Source: Lentisphaeria bacterium
GTDB taxonomy: Bacteria > Verrucomicrobiota > Lentisphaeria > Victivallales > Victivallaceae
NCBI GenBank assembly: GCA_017462015.1
Contig: JAFTRX010000064.1
Location: 1 to 37,172, forward strand
Reading direction: 5' to 3'
Length of the DNA: 37,172 bases
Under the pieces are notes generated by a model. The model made no database searches and was not told where the DNA came from. It saw nothing but the letters and a program-made list of their open reading frames with translations. A program made the translations under genes and the position numbers. Positions within the stretch are counted from its first letter, which is position 1; each line of letters begins with the position of its first letter. Shown here one piece after another: positions 1 to 8,530 of this stretch.

Positions 1-52
1 AGCAAGCAAGCAAGCAAGCAAGCAAGCCTTTATTTTAAATAAAGGCTTGCTT
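1..52. repeat. AAGC tetranucleotide tract running into a perfect inverted repeat
   Basis: Bases 1-27 are a run of the tetranucleotide AGCA (about six and a half units, possibly continuing outside the window). The last units merge into a perfect inverted repeat with 16-base arms at 20-35 and 37-52 around a single central T. As RNA this would fold into a long hairpin, but neither side has a T-tract, so a classical intrinsic terminator is not clear. It may end an upstream transcript or mark a mobile-element boundary. Bases 53-209 contain no convincing gene. Confidence 0.7.
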
Positions 53-94
53 CTATCCGACCGAAGTTTCCCTGGTCGCAAACTCCACTCTTTT

Positions 95-100
95 TATAAT
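95..100 (+). promoter_or_regulatory. Possible -10 box for the island operon
   Basis: A perfect TATAAT lies 110 bases upstream of the first island gene. The bases 17 upstream of it (72-77) do not resemble TTGACA, so this is only a candidate. No better promoter is visible between the hairpin at 20-52 and the start codon at 210. Confidence 0.3.
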
Positions 101-209
101 TCTCAGCATGTAGAATCATTGTGCCTCGAAAAACTGTATCAACTCTATTTTACAGCCGCGAAGTCCCGTAATGGATTATCGCGGCTATTTCTATGTTGGA
201 GAAAGAATA

Positions 210-1787
210 ATGGATTTTTGTGAAGAATGTGGTTCAAGAATATCTGTTGATTGCCGATTTTGTGAAAATTGCGGTACAGCAATTGACATGGTTAATGACA
301 AAATGAATACAGACGTTGTAACAGCAATTGATTTGTTTAAAAGTTTCAATTGGCAAACAACTTGGCTGGAAGCTGCCGAGTTGTGTAATTGCTCTGATCA
401 CGATTTGGGAATTATCATAACTGATGAGCGCAAGCTTTTAGATATGATCCCTGTAGACAAAAATTCTTTCAATGAGTTAATCTTGTCTTATATAAATAAT
501 GCAAAAACACGCCGTGTTGATTATTATTATTTAGATTTATCGAATAACTGCATCAATAATTTGGATAGCGAAACAGCACTTGCAGATATCATAAGAACAT
601 TGAAGCAATTGGTCAATGTCGCACGTCCGAAATATTGTTTCATATTGGGAAATGAGAATATTGTTGATTTCATGGTGTGGGAAAACAAATCTCCTGATGA
701 TGACGTAAATGTTTTTTCAGATTTACCATATGCCAGCTTGAATTGCAATTCTCCATGGGAGGGACAACGGTATGATTTTACTGAAATCATGCGGGTTGGA
801 AGATTAACAACATACGAAGGTGAAACTTTTGCACAATTTGAACGATATTTTTATAATGTGATGAATACTGCAGAAAAAGTTTCATCAATTATCCCGTACT
901 GCTTGAGTGCTTATGAGTGGAAAGAAGAATCTCAACATGAATTTTCTACAATTTCAGAATCGCTCATAGACACATCGCCGGAAACAACCGACAATATCGT
1001 ACAACAAAAATTTGAAAATAATACAAATCTGTTCTTCTTTAACTTACATGGAAGCGATAAAACCAAATTCTGGTACGGGCAAAAAAACAACAAATATCCG
1101 GAAGCGTTGTCTCCAAGTGCTTTGAAGAATCATTCTGCTGCATATTTTTTGGGAGTAGAGGCTTGTTATGGCGCAAATTATGCAAACAATATTTCTGCGG
1201 AAAATTCCATTTTGCAAATGGCATTACAAACAAAATGTCTCGCATTTTTAGGTTCCAGCAAAATCGCGTATGGAACATCGGAACCTGAAGGGAGTTGTGC
1301 TGATATCGTCGTCGGAGAATTCATTCGACATATTTCAAAAGGAGAATCTGCAGGGGATGCATATGTTTACGGATTGGAAAAATTATTTTCAGACGATGAC
1401 ATAAGTGATGCCGAAATAAAAACATTTGCAGAATTTGCTTTATATGGAGATCCGTCGGTAAGAGCTTTCCCCGATATCAAGAACAAGTGCAAATTTAATA
1501 AGAAAACCGTCAAAAAAAGCTTGTTTGTTCCGATGCCGGATGTTCTCAACGCAACGCGATTATCTTTAACCCAAATAAATGAAAAATTGGAAAAGCAAAT
1601 TGATGCGTTTGTCAGTAAAATAATACCGGAAAGTATTTTAATGAATTCCACCCAAAAAGTTTATCATATGGAAAATAAAAGATACTACCAAAAAGTTTAT
1701 ATATCAAAAAAAGATGATATTACAAACATTGCAAAGGTTTACTTCAATGGAAACGGGAACGTGTTAAAACTGTTGTTTTCAAAGTAA
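210..1787 (+). CDS. Zinc-ribbon protein with gingipain/caspase-like (C25) protease domain
   Basis: A 525-residue protein. I start it at 210 because GGAG at 198-201 sits eight bases ahead and the protein then opens directly with a zinc ribbon (CEEC at 4-7, CENC at 18-21). An upstream in-frame ATG at 171 would add 13 unconvincing residues. The body resembles peptidase family C25 (gingipain fold, clan CD). It has SDLPYASL near 170-177, VGRL near 196-199, the probable catalytic His in FFFNLHG (H280), the probable catalytic Cys in GVEACYGANY (C319) and a C25-like LYGDPSVRA at 411-419. Unlike classical gingipains it has no signal peptide, so it should act in the cytoplasm. It is the first gene of a tight operon, 15 bases ahead of the next gene. 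The protease fold is fairly certain from motifs; its substrate and role in the system are unknown. Confidence 0.8.
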   Translation: MDFCEECGSRISVDCRFCENCGTAIDMVNDKMNTDVVTAIDLFKSFNWQTTWLEAAELCNCSDHDLGIIITDERKLLDMIPVDKNSFNELILSYINNAKTRRVDYYYLDLSNNCINNLDSETALADIIRTLKQLVNVARPKYCFILGNENIVDFMVWENKSPDDDVNVFSDLPYASLNCNSPWEGQRYDFTEIMRVGRLTTYEGETFAQFERYFYNVMNTAEKVSSIIPYCLSAYEWKEESQHEFSTISESLIDTSPETTDNIVQQKFENNTNLFFFNLHGSDKTKFWYGQKNNKYPEALSPSALKNHSAAYFLGVEACYGANYANNISAENSILQMALQTKCLAFLGSSKIAYGTSEPEGSCADIVVGEFIRHISKGESAGDAYVYGLEKLFSDDDISDAEIKTFAEFALYGDPSVRAFPDIKNKCKFNKKTVKKSLFVPMPDVLNATRLSLTQINEKLEKQIDAFVSKIIPESILMNSTQKVYHMENKRYYQKVYISKKDDITNIAKVYFNGNGNVLKLLFSK

Positions 1788-1802
1788 AAACGGAGGAAGT
1801 TT

Positions 1803-2039
1803 ATGGAACAAAAAACATATACAGGGACGATTGTCTTCTTGAGTAAAAACGAAGGTTCAAAAAGTGAATCTTTCTATCCGTTTCTTTATCAGAATAAAAA
1901 CAATTATATCAAATTGTTTTTTAGAGATGACAATCCTTTTGAAAACAATATATTTGATCAACTCGACGGCTGTGTGGCAACAGTATCTGGCGAAATAAAC
2001 GCCAATGGCGAATTGATTGTTTCAAAAATAGAAAAATAA
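1803..2039 (+). CDS. Small protein of unknown function, possibly OB-fold
   Basis: A 78-residue protein with a strong ribosome binding site (GGAGG at 1792-1796) before the ATG. It has no signal peptide, membrane segment or cysteine motif. The pattern is mostly beta: an N-terminal strand (TYTGTIVFLSKNEG), a central IKLFFRDDNPFE stretch and a C-terminal VATVSGEINANGELIVSKIE strand pair. This is reminiscent of small OB-fold domains that bind nucleic acid or assist other proteins, but I do not recognise a family. It lies 15 bases after the protease gene and 32 before the SPFH gene, so it is very likely translated from the same message and may be an accessory or regulator of its neighbours. Confidence 0.7.
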   Translation: MEQKTYTGTIVFLSKNEGSKSESFYPFLYQNKNNYIKLFFRDDNPFENNIFDQLDGCVATVSGEINANGELIVSKIEK

Positions 2040-2071
2040 ATCGTTGATAACATTATTCAGGGGTATTTATT

Positions 2072-4417
2072 ATGAAAAAATGTCATTTTTGTGGAAAAGA
2101 ACTCAAAGATACTGCTAAATTTTGTGGTGGATGCGGAAAACAACAGGTGAGCGAAAACGCATCCCAAAACATTTGCCCGGCGTGTAAAAATCCTCTTCGG
2201 CTTGGAGCTAAATTTTGTGGAAAATGTGGAACCTCTCTTCAAACTGCATACGCAAATGAGGTAACTGCACAAAACAATCAAGAGGTCTCATCAAATTCAA
2301 AAGATGTTGCGTTAAGCGAGTACACTGGCAATGTCGGAGGATATCTCTATTGGAATATTCAGCAAGGTCAGCTCGCCGTAAAAATAGATGCAGATCTTCT
2401 CGCATCTTATGGCGGAAAAGTACGTGGAATTGACATTCAGGAGGGAGTTAAAGCCCTGCTCTTTATTCATGGGAAACTCATTGGGCAACTTGATAGTGGA
2501 CATTATCCATTTAAGGATTTGCAAGATGAACTTCCTGCAGATGAAACCCCGGGAGTTGTAAGACGTTTCATCGATCGAATCGGAGCATTTTGTGTCAGTC
2601 TTGTCGATAAAGAAAAAGCTGAGGAAATGCGGAGGAATGCTTCAAGAATTCCGTTTTGCTTTGTTTTAATCCGTACACATGAATTTCCGCTTGTTTTTAA
2701 TTTTAACAATGCGACGACTGCAAATATAAGGTCGGATGTTGGTCTGCATCTGCTGTGTAAAATATCTGATATCAATGCATTTTACAACAATTTGCTTGTC
2801 GACAGTAAATTTGTGGCATTTGAAACTTTTGCTAAACGCTTGTCGCCATTGTTTTTTACGAAAGTGAATCAAGCATTGTCAGCAGTGTCTCCCAATGCTG
2901 TAAGTAATAACATTGAATTGCAAAAGTCCCTGCTTCCAGTTCTTCGTGAAACCGTTGCCCAGATTTATCCTTTCTGTACGGTAAGCAATATAATTCAACT
3001 GACAGCCGATCATGCAGAGTTGGAAAATATCCGCGTCATGCAGGAAGAATTGTATATTGCCGAACAACAGCTTATTGAATTGTCCAAACGCAATGATTTT
3101 TTTAATCGCCGGCAAATTGTTGTGAATGAACAAGAGTTGATGGAACTTAGGACTTCCGGTGATCAGGATTTGGCCAAATCCCGTTTGACCGCGTACTATG
3201 CGGCAAAAAATGAAAAAATCTATGAGGAAATGGCTCTTACGGAAGATGAAAAAGAAAAATTTGACTTGATGCTTTCTGCGCAGAAGAAATTGCGTGAAGC
3301 CAAATCCGCAGAAGAAATTGCCGTTGCAATGCATGAGTTTCGCAAGAGCGGCTTGTTGCGTGATCAGGAAATTGAGACATTACAGCACAAAATTGCTCAA
3401 GATGCCAAGCTCCGTGACCTTGACGATGCACAAGTTTTGGCAATGGCAACTGTGCAGAATCAGATGGCATTGGATCAACAAAAATTGGAATGGGAAATTC
3501 AAATCGGCAACAAGAGAATCCAGAACCAATTTGATCGTCAGCGTATTGAAGATGCATATCACGATGAAAAACGCGATAAGGAATATGCGTTTACCGATCA
3601 GCGCAGAGAAAAAGATGCTGATTTTTCTGATAGCCGCCGCAATGCGGATGCGGCATTTGAAGATGACCGCCGCCGCAGTACGATTGATCTTGATGATCTG
3701 GAAATGCAAAAGCAACTTGATCGATTGGCTCGGGCACAGTCTATTCGCCAACAACGGGAAGATGCAGAACATCAACGGGAAATGGAAGTTGCCGATGCTG
3801 CACGCAGACATGAACTTGATACGCAACGTCTGGCTCAAGAAGCTGAAAAGGCAAAGTTGGATGCCGCTAATGAGGAAAAGCGCATCTATGCAGGAATGAC
3901 TTTTGAGCAAATTATGGCTGCCAATCCGAATATTTCTCCTGAGGCAGCACAAGCTTTGGCTAAAAAATTCGAAGCTGAGGCTGCTGCGTCAATGGCGCAA
4001 GCGAATATTGCTCAAAACGATAAAACCGCCCAAATGGCAATAGATCAGCGTGATCAAATGATGGCTTTTATGCAACAACAAATGGCAATGATGAAGGATA
4101 TCTCCATGGCTGGAATCAATGCTGGTGGTGGTCATCAGCAAGCAATGCTTGATGCAAAACAAGCGGAATTGGATAGAACGCGGGCTGATGCGTCTGCTAA
4201 CAGCGATCGTTTTGTTGACGGCATGAAAACAACGATCGACGCCGTCAGTAACATGAATCGTCCTGTTATATCTCAACCGCAATCAGTTTTGCAATCCTCC
4301 CCCCAAGTGCAATATGCCGCAGTCCTGACCTCTGGGCAAGCGAAGAAGTGTCATAAATGTGGTGCTCCGGTTGAATTAGGAGACAAATGTTGTTGCGAAT
4401 GTGGAACTGAACTTTGA
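2072..4417 (+). CDS. Zinc-ribbon SPFH (YdjI-like) protein with long coiled coil
   Basis: A 781-residue protein. Two zinc ribbons open it (CHFC...CGGC at 4-21 and CPAC...CGKC at 35-52). Residues about 90-345 look like an SPFH/band 7 domain of the YdjI type, and residues about 320-645 are highly charged, heptad-like coiled coil rich in DRR/DAAFEDDRR patterns. An Ala/Met/Gln-rich stretch follows, and a third zinc ribbon closes the protein (CHKC...CECG at about 764-779). In Bacillus subtilis YdjI, an SPFH protein with a C-terminal zinc ribbon, is encoded with the PspA homologue YdjF and is linked to membrane stress. No transmembrane segment is evident, so membrane attachment would depend on the SPFH domain or a partner. 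It is likely to oligomerise and may be the scaffold of the system. The family call is firm; the role is inferred. Confidence 0.82.
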   Translation: MKKCHFCGKELKDTAKFCGGCGKQQVSENASQNICPACKNPLRLGAKFCGKCGTSLQTAYANEVTAQNNQEVSSNSKDVALSEYTGNVGGYLYWNIQQGQLAVKIDADLLASYGGKVRGIDIQEGVKALLFIHGKLIGQLDSGHYPFKDLQDELPADETPGVVRRFIDRIGAFCVSLVDKEKAEEMRRNASRIPFCFVLIRTHEFPLVFNFNNATTANIRSDVGLHLLCKISDINAFYNNLLVDSKFVAFETFAKRLSPLFFTKVNQALSAVSPNAVSNNIELQKSLLPVLRETVAQIYPFCTVSNIIQLTADHAELENIRVMQEELYIAEQQLIELSKRNDFFNRRQIVVNEQELMELRTSGDQDLAKSRLTAYYAAKNEKIYEEMALTEDEKEKFDLMLSAQKKLREAKSAEEIAVAMHEFRKSGLLRDQEIETLQHKIAQDAKLRDLDDAQVLAMATVQNQMALDQQKLEWEIQIGNKRIQNQFDRQRIEDAYHDEKRDKEYAFTDQRREKDADFSDSRRNADAAFEDDRRRSTIDLDDLEMQKQLDRLARAQSIRQQREDAEHQREMEVADAARRHELDTQRLAQEAEKAKLDAANEEKRIYAGMTFEQIMAANPNISPEAAQALAKKFEAEAAASMAQANIAQNDKTAQMAIDQRDQMMAFMQQQMAMMKDISMAGINAGGGHQQAMLDAKQAELDRTRADASANSDRFVDGMKTTIDAVSNMNRPVISQPQSVLQSSPQVQYAAVLTSGQAKKCHKCGAPVELGDKCCCECGTEL

Positions 4418-4432
4418 AAAAGGATCCTTAAA

Positions 4433-6706
4433 ATGGTTAAATGTATCTCTTGCGGAGCGGAAAACGAGGATTCTGCTAAATTTTGTGAATCTTGCGGCAG
4501 TGAAATGCCGCAAGATAAAGAATGTCCTTCTTGCCATAGCCGAGTTAAGTTGACTGCTAAATTTTGTGCAGAATGTGGATTCAATTTCAATAAACAGCAA
4601 TTTGCAGACAAATCGGGATCCATGCTTTCTATGGGCGATAAAAATGTTATCGCCGGAGATGTTTTTGGGGGAGATAATATCAAAATATCCGGCAATGCAA
4701 CCATTGTAAAAAATGAGGACGAAACCAAAAAAGTCGTACAATGCCATGTTTGTGGACGCAGAGTAACAATAGTTGAATCCTTTGTTTGTACTTGTTGCAA
4801 CAAAATTACCTGTTTAAGTTGTTTTAATGGAGCTGACAAGGTTTGTGATGATTGTTCCAAACAAAATATTACAAATGACGAAACCATCTATATTAACGCG
4901 TTGCATGAATTCTATTCAGCAGATAATGCATCTCCTGAAGCAAGTTACAAACTCTATAAATTAAAAGAAAAAATTGATTTACCCTCTGACAAAATAACTG
5001 AATTGGAAGCATCTGTAAAAAATGATACGTTAATGAAAAAATATTCATTGACATTACCTCTGTTTAATATTCCACATGACATCGATGATGAATTTGCCAA
5101 GGACTGCTATCAACAAATGCAAAAACTTCTTGAAGTTCCTGATCTTTATTTGGAAGCTCTTGAAAATTTAGCTGAAGCAGGTCATATGCAATCCCAATAT
5201 GATCTTGGAAAACATTATCTTTCTGCAAATGATATAAAAGACAATGAAGAATTGGCAAAGACATGGTTGGAGAAAGCTGCCAAGCAGGGGAATGTCGAGG
5301 CGATGTATTCATTATTCCAAATAAATCATGCCAAAAGACATTATGGTGAGGCTGAAATTTGGTTAGAAAAAGCCGCAACAAATGGACATATAGATGCCCA
5401 GTACGCCTGGGGAATTGAGATCAAAGGTTATCGTAAAGATAAAGGTATTGAATTTCTCAAAATGGCGGCAGAGCAAGGACATGTTGATGCGTCATACCAA
5501 TTAGCGGAAATATGTTATGGGGAAGATGCTGTAAAATGGTATCGCAAAGCGGCGGAGCAGGAGCATGTTGAAGCGGCACTCAGCTTGGCAAGTGCGTATT
5601 TTTATGGGAGCTTCGGAGTCGATCAGGATTGGAAAGAAGCTGTAAAGTGGTATCGAAAATCCGCTGAGCAGGGAAATCCCGATGCGCAATATCATCTCGG
5701 AGAATGTTTTTGTTATGGTCATGGCGTTGATGAGGATAAGGAAGAAGCCGTAAAATGGTATCGCAAAGCAGCGGAACAAGGATATGACCACGCACAATAT
5801 GAACTCGGAAAGTGTTATTTTTACGGGAGAGGAATCGCTAACGATAATACACAGGCTGAATACTGGTTTAATAAAGTTTTAAAACAGAACCCTGAAATCA
5901 GTGTGAAAGAATATCTTGATCAAATAAACGAATTAAGAGAGATTACTGTACGTGCCGAACAAGGAAATATTCAAGCACAATTGCAACTCGCGAAGCATTA
6001 TTGTACTGTGGATTTTAGGAATGAATCAGAAGCACTTGTTTGGCTGAAAAAAGCAATTGATCAGGGATATTTGCTACAAGATGATGACTTGAACCATTTG
6101 GGGATTGAGCAAGTAATTGTTTTAGCTGAACAGGGGTGCGCAGAAGCATCATATTTTTTAGGCAAATGTTATCAAAATGGCAGAAGAGTAAACGAAAATG
6201 TTGTTGAAGCAATTAAATGGTTCTGTAAAACACCCCAAGGAATAGAACAATTAAATGATTTTTCTGTTGATGAGCTTATTTTAGCAGAACAAAAGTTCGG
6301 ATATCCGGAAATCTCTGCAACGATCGGTTTTAAATACAGAATTAATGCAGAGAACAATGAAGCGCTTCAGTGGTATAGTAAAGCTGCCGAGCAATATAAT
6401 GCTTATGCGTTATTGAGCATTTGTGATCGTTTTGATTGCCGTTACAATGAAGCAACAATAAGTATTCTTCATGAATATGAAAAGAAATCCGACATAATAG
6501 CATTATATTGTTTGGCGCATTATTATTTATTTCAAGACAATGCTGACGAAGCCGAGCGATTGTGGAATATGATTGACAAGGATGAATTAGAAGAAATCAG
6601 CAATCATATATATGAAATGTATGGCGATTGGGCACCCGTATTTCTTCTTTTTTTTGAGCGCAAAATAAAAGAATGCAAAAATAGAATCAATAATTGCACA
6701 ATTTGA
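4433..6706 (+). CDS. Zinc-ribbon protein with Sel1-like (TPR) repeats
   Basis: A 757-residue protein starting 15 bases after the SPFH gene. Two zinc ribbons lead (CISC...CESC at 4-21 and CPSC...CAEC at 31-48). Next is a glycine/aspartate/asparagine-rich beta-like segment (GDKNVIAGDVFGGDNIKI, 68-85), then a third, different Cys cluster at 104-141 (CHVC, CTCC, CLSC, CDDC) that looks like a treble-clef or B-box type zinc domain. Residues about 250-480 and 540-690 are Sel1-like repeats with the usual A-x-W-Y-x-K-A-A-E-Q-G and A-x-Y-x-L-G-x-C-Y-x-x-G patterns. Sel1 proteins are protein-interaction scaffolds, often in stress and signalling complexes. No signal peptide or enzyme motif is visible. 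It probably links the zinc-ribbon partners of this operon to another protein. Confidence 0.85.
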   Translation: MVKCISCGAENEDSAKFCESCGSEMPQDKECPSCHSRVKLTAKFCAECGFNFNKQQFADKSGSMLSMGDKNVIAGDVFGGDNIKISGNATIVKNEDETKKVVQCHVCGRRVTIVESFVCTCCNKITCLSCFNGADKVCDDCSKQNITNDETIYINALHEFYSADNASPEASYKLYKLKEKIDLPSDKITELEASVKNDTLMKKYSLTLPLFNIPHDIDDEFAKDCYQQMQKLLEVPDLYLEALENLAEAGHMQSQYDLGKHYLSANDIKDNEELAKTWLEKAAKQGNVEAMYSLFQINHAKRHYGEAEIWLEKAATNGHIDAQYAWGIEIKGYRKDKGIEFLKMAAEQGHVDASYQLAEICYGEDAVKWYRKAAEQEHVEAALSLASAYFYGSFGVDQDWKEAVKWYRKSAEQGNPDAQYHLGECFCYGHGVDEDKEEAVKWYRKAAEQGYDHAQYELGKCYFYGRGIANDNTQAEYWFNKVLKQNPEISVKEYLDQINELREITVRAEQGNIQAQLQLAKHYCTVDFRNESEALVWLKKAIDQGYLLQDDDLNHLGIEQVIVLAEQGCAEASYFLGKCYQNGRRVNENVVEAIKWFCKTPQGIEQLNDFSVDELILAEQKFGYPEISATIGFKYRINAENNEALQWYSKAAEQYNAYALLSICDRFDCRYNEATISILHEYEKKSDIIALYCLAHYYLFQDNADEAERLWNMIDKDELEEISNHIYEMYGDWAPVFLLFFERKIKECKNRINNCTI

Positions 6707-6727
6707 ATAATTTGATTTGTTACGACA

Positions 6728-7393
6728 ATGATTATAATATTTTATATGCAATCTATTATGAAACAATTAACGGACATTTCTGATATAAAACAATTACTTG
6801 AAGATTGTTTGAAAGAATTTGCAAACAAAGATTTTGATCTTATTGGACTTGGACGGGAACGGGCAATTTCTTGCAAACTTGCTATGATTATGCATGATAT
6901 AGTTGTGCATAGCTATGATATTGGCAAAATGTCTGTTGATGCAGAGTATGACAGATATTTGAATCAGGATAAAGAGATAAAAGTTAGGGCGGAACAATGT
7001 TTAAAGTGTACGAATGAAAAATTATGTTGTAAACGCTATATTGATACTCTGGGACAAAATATAACTCGTTTGAGGATTCGTCCGGATATAATATTTCATG
7101 GGCGGAAAGAAGAAAACAATAATTGTTTTGTTATTGAGGTGAAACTTTTGCGGACAGAGCAATTACGCAAGAGAGTGTATCGCGCATATAAATATGATTA
7201 TGCAAAACTTGCTTTCATGACTTGTGGCCGCCATTTGAATACAAAAAATAATATGTGGTTTCGATATAAACTTGGAATACATTTGACATTCCATCAATCA
7301 GGCGTGCTTGTCCTATATTTTAAGAATGCAAAAATTGTGGAAACAAAAAAATATACTTGGGATAAGTTGAAGGAATACGATAATGAAATGTAA
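6728..7393 (+). CDS. PD-(D/E)XK nuclease-like protein
   Basis: A 221-residue protein with no obvious ribosome binding site; starts at 6728, 6746 or 6758 are all possible in this AT-rich sequence. It resembles a widespread uncharacterised family with an N-terminal (V)DAEYDRY motif (70-76) followed by RPDIIFHG (118-125) and FVIEVKL (134-140). D120, E137 and K139 fit the PD-(D/E)XK nuclease active site. A Cys cluster (C91, C94, C100, C101) precedes it and could bind metal. Its last 11 bases overlap the next gene, which implies translational coupling. In context it could be the nucleic-acid-cutting effector, although members of this superfamily are not always active nucleases. Confidence 0.7.
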   Translation: MIIIFYMQSIMKQLTDISDIKQLLEDCLKEFANKDFDLIGLGRERAISCKLAMIMHDIVVHSYDIGKMSVDAEYDRYLNQDKEIKVRAEQCLKCTNEKLCCKRYIDTLGQNITRLRIRPDIIFHGRKEENNNCFVIEVKLLRTEQLRKRVYRAYKYDYAKLAFMTCGRHLNTKNNMWFRYKLGIHLTFHQSGVLVLYFKNAKIVETKKYTWDKLKEYDNEM

Positions 7394-8522
7394 AAATTGC
7401 GGAACAGAAAACGATGCCGATGCCGTTTTTTGCGAATTATGCGGTACGAAACTTGGTTCACAGGGATATAATATTTCTGAATTAGATAAATATAACAGAG
7501 TATCAAGTGTCTTTTCTCCTCCGCTGGACAATCTTGCAGAAAAAGATATTGATTCCAAGTTGTTCTATGAAATCTATGGAGGTGATCTGCAATTCATTAC
7601 ATTCAAATTGAATAAGAAACAATGTCTCATTGCTCAACCGGGGGCAATGACATATATGGATGAAAACGTTGAGATGACGACATCCTGTGATGATGGTTCA
7701 AATCCTGATGCCGGATTTTGGGAGCTGCTTGGAAGCGCCGCAGCACGTTTTTTAGCTGGTGAATCATTTTTTCTCACTCACTTTTCTGGAAAAAACTCTG
7801 ACTCTTACGGAGAGGTTTCTTTTTCTTCACCATATCCGGGTAAAATTGTTCCTGTGAATCTGAAAGAACACAATTCTGCGATTTTATGTCAGCGCAGTGC
7901 TTTTTTAGCAGCATCAGCAGGAACCAAAATTAAAATCGCTTTTGCAACAAATTTTGGTTCAGGACTGTTTGGCGGCACAGGATTTATTTTGCAACATCTC
8001 GTCGGTAATGGAATGGCTTTTATTCATTCTTGTGGAGAAATCAAAGAACTGAAACTTGAAAATCAAACCATCAGAGTAAATCCAGGATGTATTGTAGCAT
8101 TTGATGAATCTATCAAGTACAACATCACTCCTGCCGGTGATTTGACTACTATGTTTTACGGAACAAGAAGTGTTTTCCTGGCGACGCTTTCCGGTACCGG
8201 CAGTGTCTGGATCCAATCAATGCCTTTTAATTTATTAGCAAATAGAATTTGTTGCGAAGGTATTAGACAGGGATTGTTTGAAAATAAAAATGAAGAAAAA
8301 ACACCAAGAGCATCTGATTTTATGATTAATTTAGGCTTGGATCATCCGAAATTTTGTGCCGCATGTGAATATTTTACCGGCAGACGGGAAATTTCAACGA
8401 ACAGCCATGATGAAGTCATTGTATGGGCAACTCGCGATCAATGTCTTTGCTCTAAAAACAGAAAAAACACATATGCAACATCCGGTGATGGTTGTTGGGA
8501 TTACAAGGAAGTAACTGATTAA
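7383..8522 (+). CDS. Zinc-ribbon AIM24-family protein
   Basis: A 379-residue protein overlapping the nuclease-like gene by 11 bases. A zinc ribbon opens it (CKNC at 3-6, CELC at 17-20). Residues about 58-290 match the AIM24/DUF124 (TIGR00266-like) beta-sandwich: CLIAQPGAMTYMDENVEM, FLAGESFFLTHFSG, a glycine-rich GSGLFGGTGFILQHLVGNGM and VNPGCIVAFDESIKYNI. A C-terminal extension of about 80 residues has several Cys (FCAACEY, CLCSKN, GDGCW) and may form another metal site; it is not part of the usual AIM24 fold. The yeast mitochondrial AIM24 affects inner-membrane organisation, and bacterial members have no settled role. Pairing with an SPFH protein two genes upstream suggests a membrane-associated assembly, which is an inference. 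Confidence 0.8.
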   Translation: MKCKNCGTENDADAVFCELCGTKLGSQGYNISELDKYNRVSSVFSPPLDNLAEKDIDSKLFYEIYGGDLQFITFKLNKKQCLIAQPGAMTYMDENVEMTTSCDDGSNPDAGFWELLGSAAARFLAGESFFLTHFSGKNSDSYGEVSFSSPYPGKIVPVNLKEHNSAILCQRSAFLAASAGTKIKIAFATNFGSGLFGGTGFILQHLVGNGMAFIHSCGEIKELKLENQTIRVNPGCIVAFDESIKYNITPAGDLTTMFYGTRSVFLATLSGTGSVWIQSMPFNLLANRICCEGIRQGLFENKNEEKTPRASDFMINLGLDHPKFCAACEYFTGRREISTNSHDEVIVWATRDQCLCSKNRKNTYATSGDGCWDYKEVTD

Positions 8523-8530
8523 GTATAAAT

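Noticed and set aside
1-27. CRISPR array
   Set aside because: The repeat is a four-base microsatellite without spacers, and no cas genes are present in the window.
3294-3899. 201-codon frame inside the SPFH gene
   Set aside because: It is an out-of-frame shadow of the coiled-coil region.
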